Shown here one piece after another: positions 24,251 to 36,000 of a stretch of DNA of 64,000 bases (its first letter is position 1; each line of letters starts with the position of its first letter). Location of the stretch: positions 4,598,220 through 4,662,219 of the forward strand of contig JADCRB010000046.1 of the NCBI GenBank assembly GCA_021464245.1. The letters run 5' to 3'. The notes below the pieces were generated by a model. The model had not been told where the DNA came from and ran no database searches. It worked only from the letters and a program-made list of their open reading frames with translations. The position numbers and the translations under genes were made by a program. Source of the DNA: Carallia brachiata (Eukaryota > Streptophyta > Magnoliopsida > Malpighiales > Rhizophoraceae).

Positions 24251-25026
24251 TCGTTCCATTTAACTGAAACATAAACCAAAAACTGACAAAAAAAAATAAA
24301 AGAAACACAAATAAAAAAATATCGCGATTAATCATAAGATCTAATGGTAAAGTTATTTGACTCTTAGTTTCAAGTTTAGCTTTTAATTTATAGTCTCTAC
24401 AAATTAAAAAATAAAAATAAAAATAAAAATAAAAAAGAATAAAAGTAAAAAAATGCAAGAATATATGAATACATTTAATAAGATATGTAATTAATTTAAC
24501 GATATTTAACAGTTTTATTTTTAAAATTTAATGTATATTTTATAATTTAATAATTCAAAACATTATATGTTTGCCTCATTCTCTCATGAATTGCATATTT
24601 AAAATTTTTTTAAATGAAACAAAAAATATAATAATGTAAAAATACTTTATAAAATATGCAGTTAATTTACAATAGACACTGCAGATCGGAACCAAAACTC
24701 TTAACCAAGGAATACTATCCGAATCTTTTGACTTAAAAAAGGGAACGTTATCCAAATCCAAACAAACACGATTACGTATTTGTTTCCACTATGACTACAG
24801 CATCATCAGCCATCCCTTTTAAGTTCAAGCAAAAGAAAACGCTTTGAGCTTTGGTACGGAAACACAGAAAAGCCCTTTGCTTTACTTTTCCAATTAGTAT
24901 TATATGATATAAAATTAATTTAATAGCCCAAGAACAAGAAGAAAAAGAATTACCCAAAGAGACAAAACCTTGGTCATCTGATGCATCTCGGGAAGGAGAG
25001 ATGGCCAGAAGTTCTGTCCAAAAAGG
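24251..25026 (+). pseudogene. Mosaic unit copy 1: upstream region and exon A remnant
   Basis: The upstream phrase GAGCTTTGGTACGGAAACAC and the exon A start CCCAAGAACAAGAAGAA (about 24926) match the copies at 49470-50107. The ATG found at 49964 in the third copy is ATAG here, so this start is lost. The exon ends TCTGTCCAAAAAG at a GTAATC donor (about 25026) in all four copies. The protein family of exon A is not recognised. Confidence 0.45.
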
Positions 25027-25584
25027 TAATCTTTTTACATGCATGCTGTTATGCATGCCTTTTTTTCCCCTGTGGGTAACAAACTTTGAAGTTTCTGGGT
25101 GCATGGATTTTGAGAAATAAAAGAAAAAAATGGAGCTAGCTGCCTCTTTGGGTGGATATTTTGGGTGCTTAAAAGAAAATGAAGTTTTTGAGACTGATTG
25201 AGGCTTTGTGTTTGTATTGCATGCTTTTGGTCTCCCAACTGGGCTGCCGCATTATATTATTTAAGTTCTGGCTTAGAGGATTAAGTGGTCAAAGGAAATA
25301 GTAACACCGCATACATAAATACTATCCATTTCTAGCTGTTCCCCAGCCAAAGGAAATAGTATCGTAGCGAACATCAAAAACTTTTAGCTATTCCCCAAAA
25401 GGGTCAGCCTAGTCATGCACTGCTGCCATTGATAAAGCAGAGAGGGACACATGTATGATCAACATATGTATAATCTACGGTCCCTTGTTGCTGGTTTTTG
25501 TAAATTCACCATGTATAGATAGTAATTTTTTTCAAACTTGAATATTATTGATTGCTAATTTCTATCTTGTTCTTTTTATTTGTA

Positions 25585-25634
25585 GTGCAGTTAACAGATT
25601 TTGTGAATCTCGATGATGTCCTAAGTATTCGGGG
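25585..25634 (+). pseudogene. Mosaic unit copy 1: exon B
   Basis: After a TAGTGCAG acceptor the exon reads LTDFVNLDDVLSIRG up to a GTAAAA donor. Equivalent exons lie at about 50489, 54441 and 58488. The stretch 25027-25584 is its intron, and 25635-26528 is the intron before the transporter exon (with an exon-like GACAAAGAGGAGGCCCC after an AG near 26083). Confidence 0.45.
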
Positions 25635-26528
25635 TAAAATTTCTAGCATTTAGTTTATTTTGTACTAAATCTTTATGACTAGTTTTCCAAAAGAAAAGTG
25701 CAAAAGAAATGCATAATTAGTTTTTTCACTCTTAACTAGACACTTCTTAAATTAAATTACTTTTAAACAATTGTTGACAAGACTTGGAATAAAAAAAATT
25801 ATAAGAATAAGATTTTGAAAATATGAAAATACGAAGATTCAACGCCAAACTTTTGAAAATACATGAAGAAAAAAATTTAAATTTCGAAGTTTCATTCCAA
25901 GTCTTAGAAGAAAGTTGAAGGAAGGGGGAAAAATTAAAGACTTATTTGGTCTTGAATCCGAGATAGGAGCTAGAGGAGGCAAAAGTACTGAATCTTTTTA
26001 AAAAAGAGAGGTTACAAAGCATTAGCTGTATAAGTATAAAGTGGAGAATGACAATTACCAAGTATTTCTGTTGATGAATGCAGGACAAAGAGGAGGCCCC
26101 TTTTGGATTCGATTGGTCAACAATTTCTAGGGGAGTCCTCTAGACACCCCATGCCCCACAACCCCAAATGTAATGGTGAGATTCATCTTAACCGTCTATT
26201 TCTATGTCTCAACACCAATTTGTTATTGGTGGTTTAATTCATATATGACTAAGAAATTTCTAATCTTGTCACCTCAAACATTTGATAGCTCTAATCACAT
26301 CTATGGCTTCAAACTTGTTAGTGATCCAAGATATATAGTGATCAATCTACAAAGTATGGCAATTACAGCAAGCTATACCTAAACATTTGTCTTTGAGGGA
26401 AATTAAGCTAATCTGTCCATTTAAATTTGATATATATTTTTGTTTTTTCTTTCACTTTCTTTTCATCATTCTTGTATTTTAACTTGTCTAAATGGATCTA
26501 ACTATGGTCTTCAAAATCTATGTATAGG

Positions 26529-26775
26529 ACAAATTTGGCAATTGTGTAGGAAGGCTACTATTGATATGAGTCATGAAGAGAAACTATGATTTGTCCCGGA
26601 ATGGCGGTTCGGCATTGTCTTGTTTTTGAGTGTCATCTTATCTTTTGTTGTTGGAAGTTAGCTGCAATTTCAATGGAGGATGTTTTTGGTGGCTCTGCTA
26701 ATTCCATTTGTCCGCACCTTGCCCATTGGAACAATACAGGCCATTACAAATATGGTATACATTTTGTTGAATTTT
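26529..26775 (+). pseudogene. Oligopeptide transporter (OPT family) exon fragment, copy 1
   Basis: After the acceptor ...TATAG, one frame reads GQIWQLCRKATID, then FVPEWRFGIVLFLSVILSF and FLVALLIPFVRTLPIGTIQA. The VPEWWF and TLPIG(T/V)IQATTN signatures and two membrane spans identify the central part of a plant OPT transporter (proton-coupled peptide or metal-chelate uptake at the plasma membrane). Two in-frame stops (TGA at about 26586, TAG at about 26656) show that it is dead. The rest of the roughly 700-aa transporter is missing. Confidence 0.65.
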
Positions 26776-27000
26776 CGCACTCTGCTGCATTGTTATTAAT
26801 CAGAAGTAAAGAACTAATCCTAGTTACATTTTCTGATGTGCAGGCTAGTGAAACGACGGGAAAATTGAAGGCACAACTACAAGTTTGTGGTGCATGCAGA
26901 GCCAACGCTCCTGATGAGCCCACCGACGCTCGATTCCTTGGCATTGTATCGTATATGTTACTCTGGTTTCAGCTCAAGTGGATGTACAAACAGCAATAAC
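26776..27000 (+). pseudogene. Exon-like piece after the OPT fragment, unidentified
   Basis: After TTTTCTGATGTGCAG (about 26829-26843) a frame reads ASETTGKLKAQLQVCGAC to a TAA at about 26998. It is not OPT sequence that I recognise. The composition is protein-like, but there is no domain I can name. Confidence 0.25.
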
Positions 27001-27052
27001 AGAAGACATGTGAAAGGCAAAATTTACATTTATAAGTTGTGCAAAAAAAATA

Positions 27053-27084
<32 letters not shown>

Positions 27085-29589
27085 GGGTTAAATGCATTTA
27101 ATCCCTCTTATAGTTTGGTTGTTTTGCGTTTTACTTCTCTGTGATTTTAATTTAGGCAAAAAATCCCTTGTGCTTTTCAATTTTGCCAATTAACACCCCT
27201 AACAGTGATTTGTTAAATCAATTAATAAAAATTAGTTAAAATTACATTATTTTATAATTATTTTTTTTCTCTCTATCAAAAAATATGTCACTTATTTTTT
27301 AAATTGAATTTTGGTATGTACTTTAACTGCATCCTACATTATTTATTTCACAATTTTTATTATTTTTAGTATATTGAACATATTAATATAGAGATATTTA
27401 AAATAATATTTATAATTAATTTTTACGTGAAATATAATGAAGTTCTTATAATTATAAAATAATATAATCGCAGTCAATTTCTATTAATCAATTTAATAAA
27501 TTACTTTTATGAAGTTAATTGTCAAAATTAAAAAGTATATAAAAACATATTATTTAAATTAAAACTATAAAAAATAAAATATAAAATAACTAAATTACAA
27601 AGAGTTAAATACATTTAACCTTAATAATAATAATAAAACAATGCTCAAGAGCAATCAAGTGTAGCACGTGAATGGTGGCTGTAGGTTTCTCCTTGGTTTT
27701 TGTTAGCAAGGTTGAGAAGCTTTAATTTTTGGACTATTGATGTCATGCCACGTGCTGGATTAGGGTCGTATTATTTGGTTTTCGATCGTACAAACAGAAG
27801 ATGAAAAGGTTGAGGAACTAGTGACCTCCGCGCAAGTCTAAGCCTTTTGCTACTAAATTATCTAAATACATAATGTAGTGTTTGTCCAAGTAAATAAAAT
27901 AAGTATAACTTTGTTCCCTTAATTGTTGAAGTTATTACAAAATTACAGATTCGTTCTCATTAATTTTCATGAATATTTTTACTTAGTGCCAAAATCTTCA
28001 AAATTTAAAAAATGTATGTATTTTATTAAAAACAAGTAAAAAATGAAATTATCTTAGAAGAATAAAAAGGGAAAATGGTAATTTCTAAACAAGATCGTTG
28101 AAAACACGTTTAGATCTGATGTTGTGATTATCGTCAATTTTTTTTTTCTCTTCAGTTGCTAGACCCAAGGAACTGAAAGAAATTGCTATACATTAATAGG
28201 ATGTTAAACCATACTCATAGAACATTAACTTTTAGAAGAAATCCTCATTCATTCAATGGTTTAAATTGAAATAACCCTTGTATGTGTATAGAAACCAATG
28301 TACTTGTTTTGGAAAAATAAGACTATTTAGTTGGGTCTATTTTGATATCTTTCGAGGATCTATATCTATATATATCTACTATTTCTATGACATAAGTACA
28401 TCGTGTGACATACCTCTCCTTTAATTTTAGCTCATTTTGAATATAATCCTCTCATCTTCGACAACTATTAGAACATGGGAGGATTCTTCCTCTATTTTTT
28501 TTTTTTTTTTTTGTAATTTATATAGATCTATGTGAAAATTACTTTATTTCATGGGTTACTATTAAATAATGATTATGATTTTTTTAAGTAATGATCATTA
28601 GCTAATTACTTAAATAATTAAGAACTAAAGAAAATTCGAACTCGCAGTGATCCCATAGATTAGACCTAACAGGCGTGCGTTACAAATTTACTGCCATGTC
28701 ATTTTTTTTAAGATCTAAATTTACTGACATGTCACTATATGAGTCCAATTGTAATTTCCCCAAAGAATGTCAAATCTTAAGTTCCTAATTGAATGAAGAA
28801 AAGAGGAATCCTACGATGAAATAGCAAACATGTATGTGTTGGATTGGTACATTCAAATTCGGCAGCCCAATTGTCATTTTGTTTATGGGTAGCTGCAGTG
28901 CTATAGAAAAATAGACGAGAAAAACATGTTGATATTTTAATGTGGTTTCATATGGGATTAGCGTCTTTTGTTTTTTTTTTTTTAGAATGAAATACCTTGA
29001 TATATGCAAACATATAAATAGAATACTATTTAAATGACTGTACAAATAAATAATAATTTTTTTAATATTATATACATACCCTTTTTGTTATCTTTCTTGC
29101 ATATTTATTTTAACTATATACACAATATAATTTTTTTTTTCAAAAATAAAGCATTGAACCCATGCAGAAACCACACTACCACGCCACCACGCAATCTTAT
29201 CCCTCCTCTTCTGTCTTTTACCTGCTCTCTCTAACTTTTTCCTTTCCTAAAAAAATGTGAAATCCTAAACCAACAAGAAATCCTAAAAAGAAAAGGCAAA
29301 TAAGTATGCGTTGGACGACATTCAAAATGGGTAGTCCAATTGCCATTTTCCCCCAACCAATGTGAAATCCCAATCGAATGGGGCATCATGTTAAAGTGCA
29401 AATTCAGAATTGTACAACGGTCAAATGCCATGAACAAATCACTGAGCCCCATCGTTATGCTCATAAATAATCCTCTTACAATGAGAAATAATAATCCGGG
29501 ATAATTCGGCATCCTCTTGTAATGCGGACTCTAGTTTTCTAGTTTTTTTTTTTTTTTTTTATCATTTTAAGTCAAAATGTTATTTATAA
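27001..29589. other. Intergenic with repeat fragments
   Basis: Contains an (AAT)n microsatellite at 27054-27083, a short copy of a tail-of-unit phrase (TTTTGGACTATTGATGTCATG, about 27727-27748, compare 51347), a spacer-module copy at 27880-28340, and two related short phrases at 28840-28880 and 29310-29350 (GTTGGA...ACATTCAAA...CCAATTG.CATTTT). No gene recognised. Confidence 0.5.
27054..27083. repeat. (AAT)n microsatellite
   Basis: About ten AAT/TAA units following the OPT fragment region. Confidence 0.9.
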
Positions 29590-32500
29590 CGGCTATATAA
29601 AGGTTTAAAGCCACCAAGATCTCCTCTCTCCAGTCAAATCAGTTCCCTCCAAAATTTCCCCAATTTCAGTCTCTCTCTCTCCGGCCTTCGGCCTTTTCGG
29701 TTCACCGGCCAAAGCGCCGGAGTTTCTTTTATTCGTATTTGTTGTTGCAGCAATCGACCGGAAGAAGCTCTGAAAATCGAAGAGTCTTGGAATCTGAGTT
29801 CCCTTAGGAACGCCATGCCCCTCAAAAGATCACCGAGATTTTGGCGCCTTTAACCGATCCGGGCGATTCTTGATTCCTGCTGTTTGTCCTGCTGCAAATG
29901 GTAACCGTTTTGATTTTGTTCACGCCGTTCGCGTTCTTGTTTTTTTTTTGATCGGGTTTAATCTATGGTTCTTTATATCCCTTTCCTTTTCCTTTTTTTT
30001 TAAGGTCGCCATCTCCAAGACTCTAACCCTAGTCCCAAGCCTAGTGGAGATAATGACAAGGACGATCCGGAAGGCGTCGCGATTGTCAACAGGCGTTTCA
30101 GTGGAGGAATGTAGTGGTTAAGTGTGGATTTTGGCTTTGTGGTTTCTGGTTTTAGCCTCACTTTGTTGTGTGGTTGAAAGGTGTGGAATCCGATGGTGCA
30201 GTGATTGGGTCCTTGCTCTGTTAATTTTACAACATATATTTTCTATTATAGTTGATCTTTACTTTTTTCGTATTAGTTTCAAGAGAAAAGACATGGGAGG
30301 CTGATGTGGTCTTGATTATAATGGTTTTTTTTTTTCCTTTTTGATTGCTGTCTTGCATAGATGTTCTTCTTATGAAGAAAACGGGCATGCCATAAATGCT
30401 ATTTGTTTGTTTGTTCTTTTTTTTTTTTTTGTTTTCTTCCGGCTTGAAACTGCTGATAGAACAATTCAAAAAAGTGGTCAAGGCAGCCACCAAGCATTTG
30501 GGGGCTGGATGACCTGAAGAGGGTACTTCGTTGCTGGGTAATTGGAGAAGTCTGGCTCATTTATTCATTGAATGGATTCATTGAAACTTGAACTTTTTTT
30601 TTTTAATTATGTTTTGCTTTTGGAATCATTATTGTTTGATGCCCCAATCATAACTTTTTGGTTGGAATGCCTTGAATTTGTATCTGGTGCAAGCTTCTTG
30701 TTAATTATCACCGGCAAGCCTCAGCTTCACCATTTCATATACAAGCTATCTCCTAGTGGCATGTGCACAGGTAGAATGTTGGCAAAGATCTAAAAAACAG
30801 GGGAAATTGTAAGAAAATTTTGTGCTCTTGTGTCTGAGACACATAAGTGACATACCTTATATCTTGTGGGATTTTTTATGTCTATGCTTTAAATATTTAG
30901 CTTCCGGAAAGTGGATCAGTTGTTCTAAGTGATAGACACATTTTTGATATCAATGTGTTAGATAAACTGTTTGAAAATTCAAGGGCCATGACACGAGTTG
31001 CACGAATTTTCCTTTCCTCAGAATTTTGCAGTAGTACGTATCTTTTATTTCACATTATGAGTTCTCTTCAACCACCAAATTCAGTTCTCCAGATAATTGT
31101 TTTGGATGGAAAACTGAAGCAGGTATGTGCATTTGTTTGTCACATATGCCCACTCTGTCTTGGATCATTGTTTGATAATTCAAGAGATTGCGATTCCTAG
31201 ATGGCTCGATGATCTAGTGAATGATTTAAAACACTGAGTTGCAGCCTCCAATACGTGTTATATTAGAGCATATAAGTGCTGCATTTCTTCTAATAAATGA
31301 GTTCAATTTTGCTTATCTTTGCAGGTTATGGAACAAGGAACTGTTTTTTCGGAAAGGCTGAGTTTGCTGAGATTGTTGTTTTTCCTTAATACTCTGACTT
31401 TGTTAGCTGGCTTCTGCAAACCCCTATTGATTTACATCATAATCCTAGGTTGTCTGTGATTGTACATACACCGTTCACTCACCTTGTTGTCAAGGTAAGT
31501 AATATGATTCACAGGCCACACAACCAGGCCACTGAACAATTTTGTTCATTACCATGTGGCCCTAGTCTGGGTTATAACTTTCTAGGAACGTAAGGTTGGT
31601 TTCAGCAAGGAAAATGTGTCAGAATTTATGGTTCTCCTCATTTTAGTCATAATAGATTAGTGCTGCTTAGATGAGGCATGATTAAAGCACAAGAAAGAAC
31701 ATAATAAGTGGCTGCTATTACTACAATGATTCTGATCCTGATGGTTTCTTAAGTTTGATTTGTCATACTTGATCCTTGACAAGGTGGACAAACAAACAGA
31801 CAGGCACCTTGCGGAGTACATTGTTTCATTTCACTTTGAGAATCCTGAGCTCTTGATAATTCTAGCAACCCTTCTTGTTCCAAGAGTTATTTGATTGATT
31901 GCTTATAAAAGCTTTTTACTTTCAGAGTGCCGAACATAATGCTGTAGACCTGGCGACATTAACTGAATATCTAAGCAATGCTTGTAAACAAATTCAGCCA
32001 CAGTTATCAGGATAAAATGGCCAAAGAGTTGACTTGAGGTTATTCAAAGATGAGAAGAAATTCTCCTGGAATAAGCAAAAAAAGGTGTAATGATGGTGTA
32101 TTTCTCTGTACACTTTCCTTATCCATGAACATGCTTGTTTAGCGAAATTGGTAGATCTCTTCAACATATTACTGTTTCTGCATTTTCATCGCTATTTTAC
32201 TGTCTCGACAAGCACCAAAAAACCATTTGCCTTATTTGTTTTTTCTTTCTTTTTTCTTCTTTTTTTTTTGCAGTTATGCTTATGTGATCTTCTACTTCAA
32301 CATTGACTCTTCCCTTACTTATCAATGTCATATTCTTTTGGTGTGCTGCATGACTTCATAATGCTTACAGCTATTAGCTGCAACATCTAAGCAAATAAAA
32401 ATTCTAGTACTCATTAATGAAGCCTTGGATTTATTGCGTTCTCTGTTTTTAACTACATGGTATAAATGGCATCATTATAACATTTCTCTGATTACAGCTT

Positions 32501-32600
32501 CATTTGCGACTTGCAATGTCGAGAAACATGATGTAGCAGTGGCATTTCAACTCCTAGAAGTTGCAGTGCAACGGATCAGTAGGAACTATTGATATCAAGG
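29590..32600 (+). pseudogene. Unidentified multi-exon gene, probably broken
   Basis: A promoter/5'-UTR-like CT-rich region (29590-29750) precedes exon-like pieces: about 30005-30116 (NDKDDPEGVAIVNRRFSGG), 30455-30513 (LIEQFKKVVKAATKHLG), 30901-31122 (LPESGSVVLSDRHIFDINV ... VLDGKLKQ, exactly 74 codons between AG and GTATGT), 31325-31495 (VMEQGTVFSERLSLLRLL, then a shifted frame ending HLVVK before GTAAGT), about 31926-32013 (SAEHNAVDLATLTEYLSNAC) and about 32500-32570 (CNVEKHDVAVAFQLLEVAV). The splice borders and composition are those of real exons, but stops and shifts interrupt several. I do not recognise the protein. Confidence 0.5.
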
Positions 32601-34299
32601 TCATTACTAGTAGAGTTTTGGGAAGTGAAAAATGAGAATGGAGAATATTGGTGTGGCCACTGCCAGTATACTGGTTAACCTTAATGCGCTTGATGGAGGT
32701 ACATGCTAAATTTGCTATCATATTTTAGCAGAACTGAAGCTAAATGTGCTTTGTTTTTGTCCTTCAGGTACTGGAGAAGCTCAATCAGCTGAGCTCTAGA
32801 CTGAATCTAACCTTCATGACGTAAGCATGTAATTCATAGTATCAATTTCCCACCCCCAGTTTGTGTAATGTTGATGCTCATGTGCGTCTCTCTCACCCTT
32901 TTTCTTTCCTTTGGTCCCATTCCATCGAGCTGAGAGTCTTGGTTACACATTTTTCCATTTTTCCAATTGCTGAGTTACTTAAAAGGCATCTGTTTTTGGT
33001 TGCCAACATGTCTGCATTTTCAAATACAACTTCTGTATTATATGATTCTGCCTTATCTTTTAGCATTGTGTTTGATAAAACTATATTATGGAAGTATAAG
33101 TTAAAAATTTCTGATGAGGGTGTTTTTTAGCAAAGGGGGATAGGACTCCCTAATGAGAAAAAGAATTTTGTTGTATTTAAACAAATAAAAACTTACTTTT
33201 AACCATTTGAGATTCACAAAGATTTTTGACAATTTATTACACAGAAATCATATTTTTAAAAATATTTTGTTACTTCTTTTCTCCCCTTATCCTATCTGAA
33301 CTAGGATTACCAAACTATATTAGAGTTTCTTTGCCTAATCCTAATGTAATGGGGATTGCCCTGATGGGACTCCCAAACAGGAAAAAACCACTTCCTTCTA
33401 TTTAAATTTTAAACCGTTGTGGGTTTTGTTTTCCTGTCTTTTATAAATTGAACAAATGGGAGACAGGGAGGGAAAGAGCCCGTAACGGTTCAAGAGAGAC
33501 ATGTCTCTCCTTAGGAACCAGCCACCGGTGGATTCCCTGCAACACGAACGGATCTTTTGTTTCTTACTTGCATTGTTTTTTCTTTGATAGGTCAATTATC
33601 TTTACTTCTTTTTTGTTTCCTAAATTTGAAATTTGATATCTTTTCTTGCTTCGGCGCTGGTGGATCTTGGCGAAGAGTGCAAGACAGAAGAGGTGTACCA
33701 GCCCGCATAGCTTCGCCGCTGTTGTTCTTGGGTTCGACGGTTCTCCCATTAATTTTGCTTTGTTGAATCTTTTGTTTTTCTTTTTGTTACCTAAATTGAT
33801 TATAAAATCTTTTGTTTCTTGCGGCGCCGGTAATGGGTCTTTGGAGAAGACTGCAAAGACAGAAGAGGTTCAAGACGCCGCAGCCGTTCGGGGTTTAGCG
33901 GTGCTTTCGCGGGTTTTGTCTTTGATTGTTGGTTAATTTCCTCTGCTTCTTGATTTTGTAGTTATTTCCGTGACTTGACTCAAATAATTGTCGGACTTAC
34001 TTTCTTGGGTTTTAAGGTTCCTTCGCTGTTTGACTCATCCGTTGGAACTATTTATGTTGTTAGAAATTTTTTTAGTTTGTTTATTTGTCATTATCTGTAT
34101 CTTTTCTCCAGTTGTTTTTGCGAGTTACAACAACATAACCGGTAAATAAGAATATTGTGTTTACCTTGAATATGTTGTGTGTTTCTCCGTTCATGTGGTT
34201 ATGAAATAGAGAAATTCAGGGGTTTAAGAGTCGACTTATGCTTATTTTATATTATTTCAAATGGCTTTGACATTTGTGGTTTAAACTATAACTATTATT
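32601..34299. other. Spacer and 5' region of the kinesin pseudogene
   Basis: 33440-33920 is GC-richer and exon-like, with a duplicated phrase (GACAGAAGAGGT at about 33684 and 33859, each near a G-rich GCGCTGG/GCGCCGG). It may hold remnants of the kinesin first exon, but the N-terminal motor strand is not legible. Confidence 0.35.
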
Positions 34300-36000
34300 T
34301 GATGTGGGATAGGAACTCTGTTTGCTTATGGACAAAGCAGTAGAGGGAAGACGCATAAGATGCAAGGGACAGCTACAAACCCGGAGTCATCTCTCTTGCA
34401 ATGTAAGATTTGTTTATTACAATACAAGGGGTAGTCTTTGTTTTTTTTCCGAGTTTTTGCAAGGATTAAATAGTTTTGAGTAAAGCTGTTTCAGCACAGA
34501 AATATGTTGTTGTAGATGTTTAACTGATCCCAATTATTTTTAGATTATGGCTTTATTATTGTTGTTTTAATCTATTATATATATATGTTGAGAATTCAGA
34601 TGCGGTGAATATGGTATGGGTTAGCTGTGCTAACAAGGACTTGGATCTAGAATCTTTGATTGCGGTTTCATTGGATCTCTCAAATGTCAAGATTTGGATC
34701 AGGAATTTCTTTTCCAAATGTCCTATGTGGAGATATATAATGACGATATAAATGATTTATTGGCTTCTGACCACTGGAAGCTGCAAATTAGAAAGCATAG
34801 AGGTATCAAAATATATATTCAGTGTATTTCATCAAGTCACATCACAAACATTCACTGACAGTTGATTTTGCTTTTCATAAAAGCGTGGAATATAGGTTGC
34901 TGATTTGCTGGAAGAAATTGTTGCCTCTCCTCAGCAATTCCATGATCTGCTGCAGTTTGGAGTGTAATTTTCTTGTGCTTTTTTTTTTATTATTTTGTCC
35001 AATTGGCTTCTTTTTCATTATTTTATTCTTCTGTGAGATGTTAAAATGATCTTGAGTTACCGTACATAGTTGATTGTGTGGTTGTGAGCATCTGCTTATC
35101 AGCCTTCAACATCATGATTCCTACTGCCTCATGGTATAATGTCCTTCTTCAGCTCTTATGTCCCACATCAGCCTCAGGGCAGTTGATTTCTCCCCCCACT
35201 TTTCTCTTGCCAAATTTCATACAGGAGAGACATATATGTATTTTTACCCTAGCAGATCCAACCCTACCTTCTGCTTGATAATGATGATTTATCTTGCAAT
35301 CTTAACTTTGGTGTTTCTTATAACATTTATCTGCCTAACTTTTCAGCTGAACATGTAGATCGTTGAGAGTCAGGTTCTGAGCATTCAGACATTGGAAGTT
35401 CTGTTCCTGTATCAGTTTTGGTATTTCATTCCTTTCATCATTTATTTTAATGCTTTTATGTATGATTTGGCAGTTCTTTTGTATCGGCCATTGTCGTAAA
35501 CAAGCTTCCCTATAGTCCCGAGACCTGCATCTTTATGTCAGTAAGAAAGTAGTTACCTATAGTAGTGGTTAACCATGATACTTTATTTTTTTTCCCTTAG
35601 AACTTTGATGGATCTTGCTGGTTGGAACATGCTGCTAAAGCTGGTGCTGAAGGTGTTGGACTCATAGAAGGTTCCCGCATTAATAAAAGCCTGACGACAC
35701 TTGGATCTGTTATTAAAAAAATGAGGGAAGAAGCTGATAACCTTTGGATGTTCTAGAATTATTTAGGCTTACTTTTGTTGTTCTAGAACCACCTGTTTTT
35801 GGTAGGTGGGGGAGGGCATTTGAACTCGTGGACATAACTTCTTTTCTAATTGTGTACACAGGGCTCATGTCCGATTATTCTGCTTTGGGTGGAAAAACAC
35901 AGGTACAATTTGTGGCATTACACTTGCACAGGTAATACCTTGCAGTTGCTACTGTCTTTGAACTTTGTTTGGTTGATTTAAATGTTTATGCAGTCAGAGG
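34300..36000 (+). pseudogene. Kinesin-7 (CENP-E-like, KIN-7O type) motor domain, decayed
   Basis: Motor motifs appear in order across exon-like stretches: P-loop region GTLFAYGQSSRGKTHKMQG (34312-34368, consensus GQTxSGKT), QMSYVEIYNDDINDLLASD and KLQI (about 34712-34795), VADLLEEIVASPQQFHDLL (about 34897-34953), a linker ending SVPVSVL (about 35360-35420), and the switch II/alpha4 region with AGAEGVGLIEGSRINKSL and LGSVIKKM (about 35635-35735). Spacing and wording are closest to the plant KIN-7O subgroup, microtubule motors of cell division. Indels break frames in each piece and the P-loop has an SSR variant. Introns are retained, so this is not a processed copy. Confidence 0.8.

Noticed and set aside
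33120..33420. GGGACTCCC-type phrase repeated at both sides, considered as a transposon with inverted ends
   Set aside because: The two phrases are in the same orientation and no terminal inverted repeat could be found.
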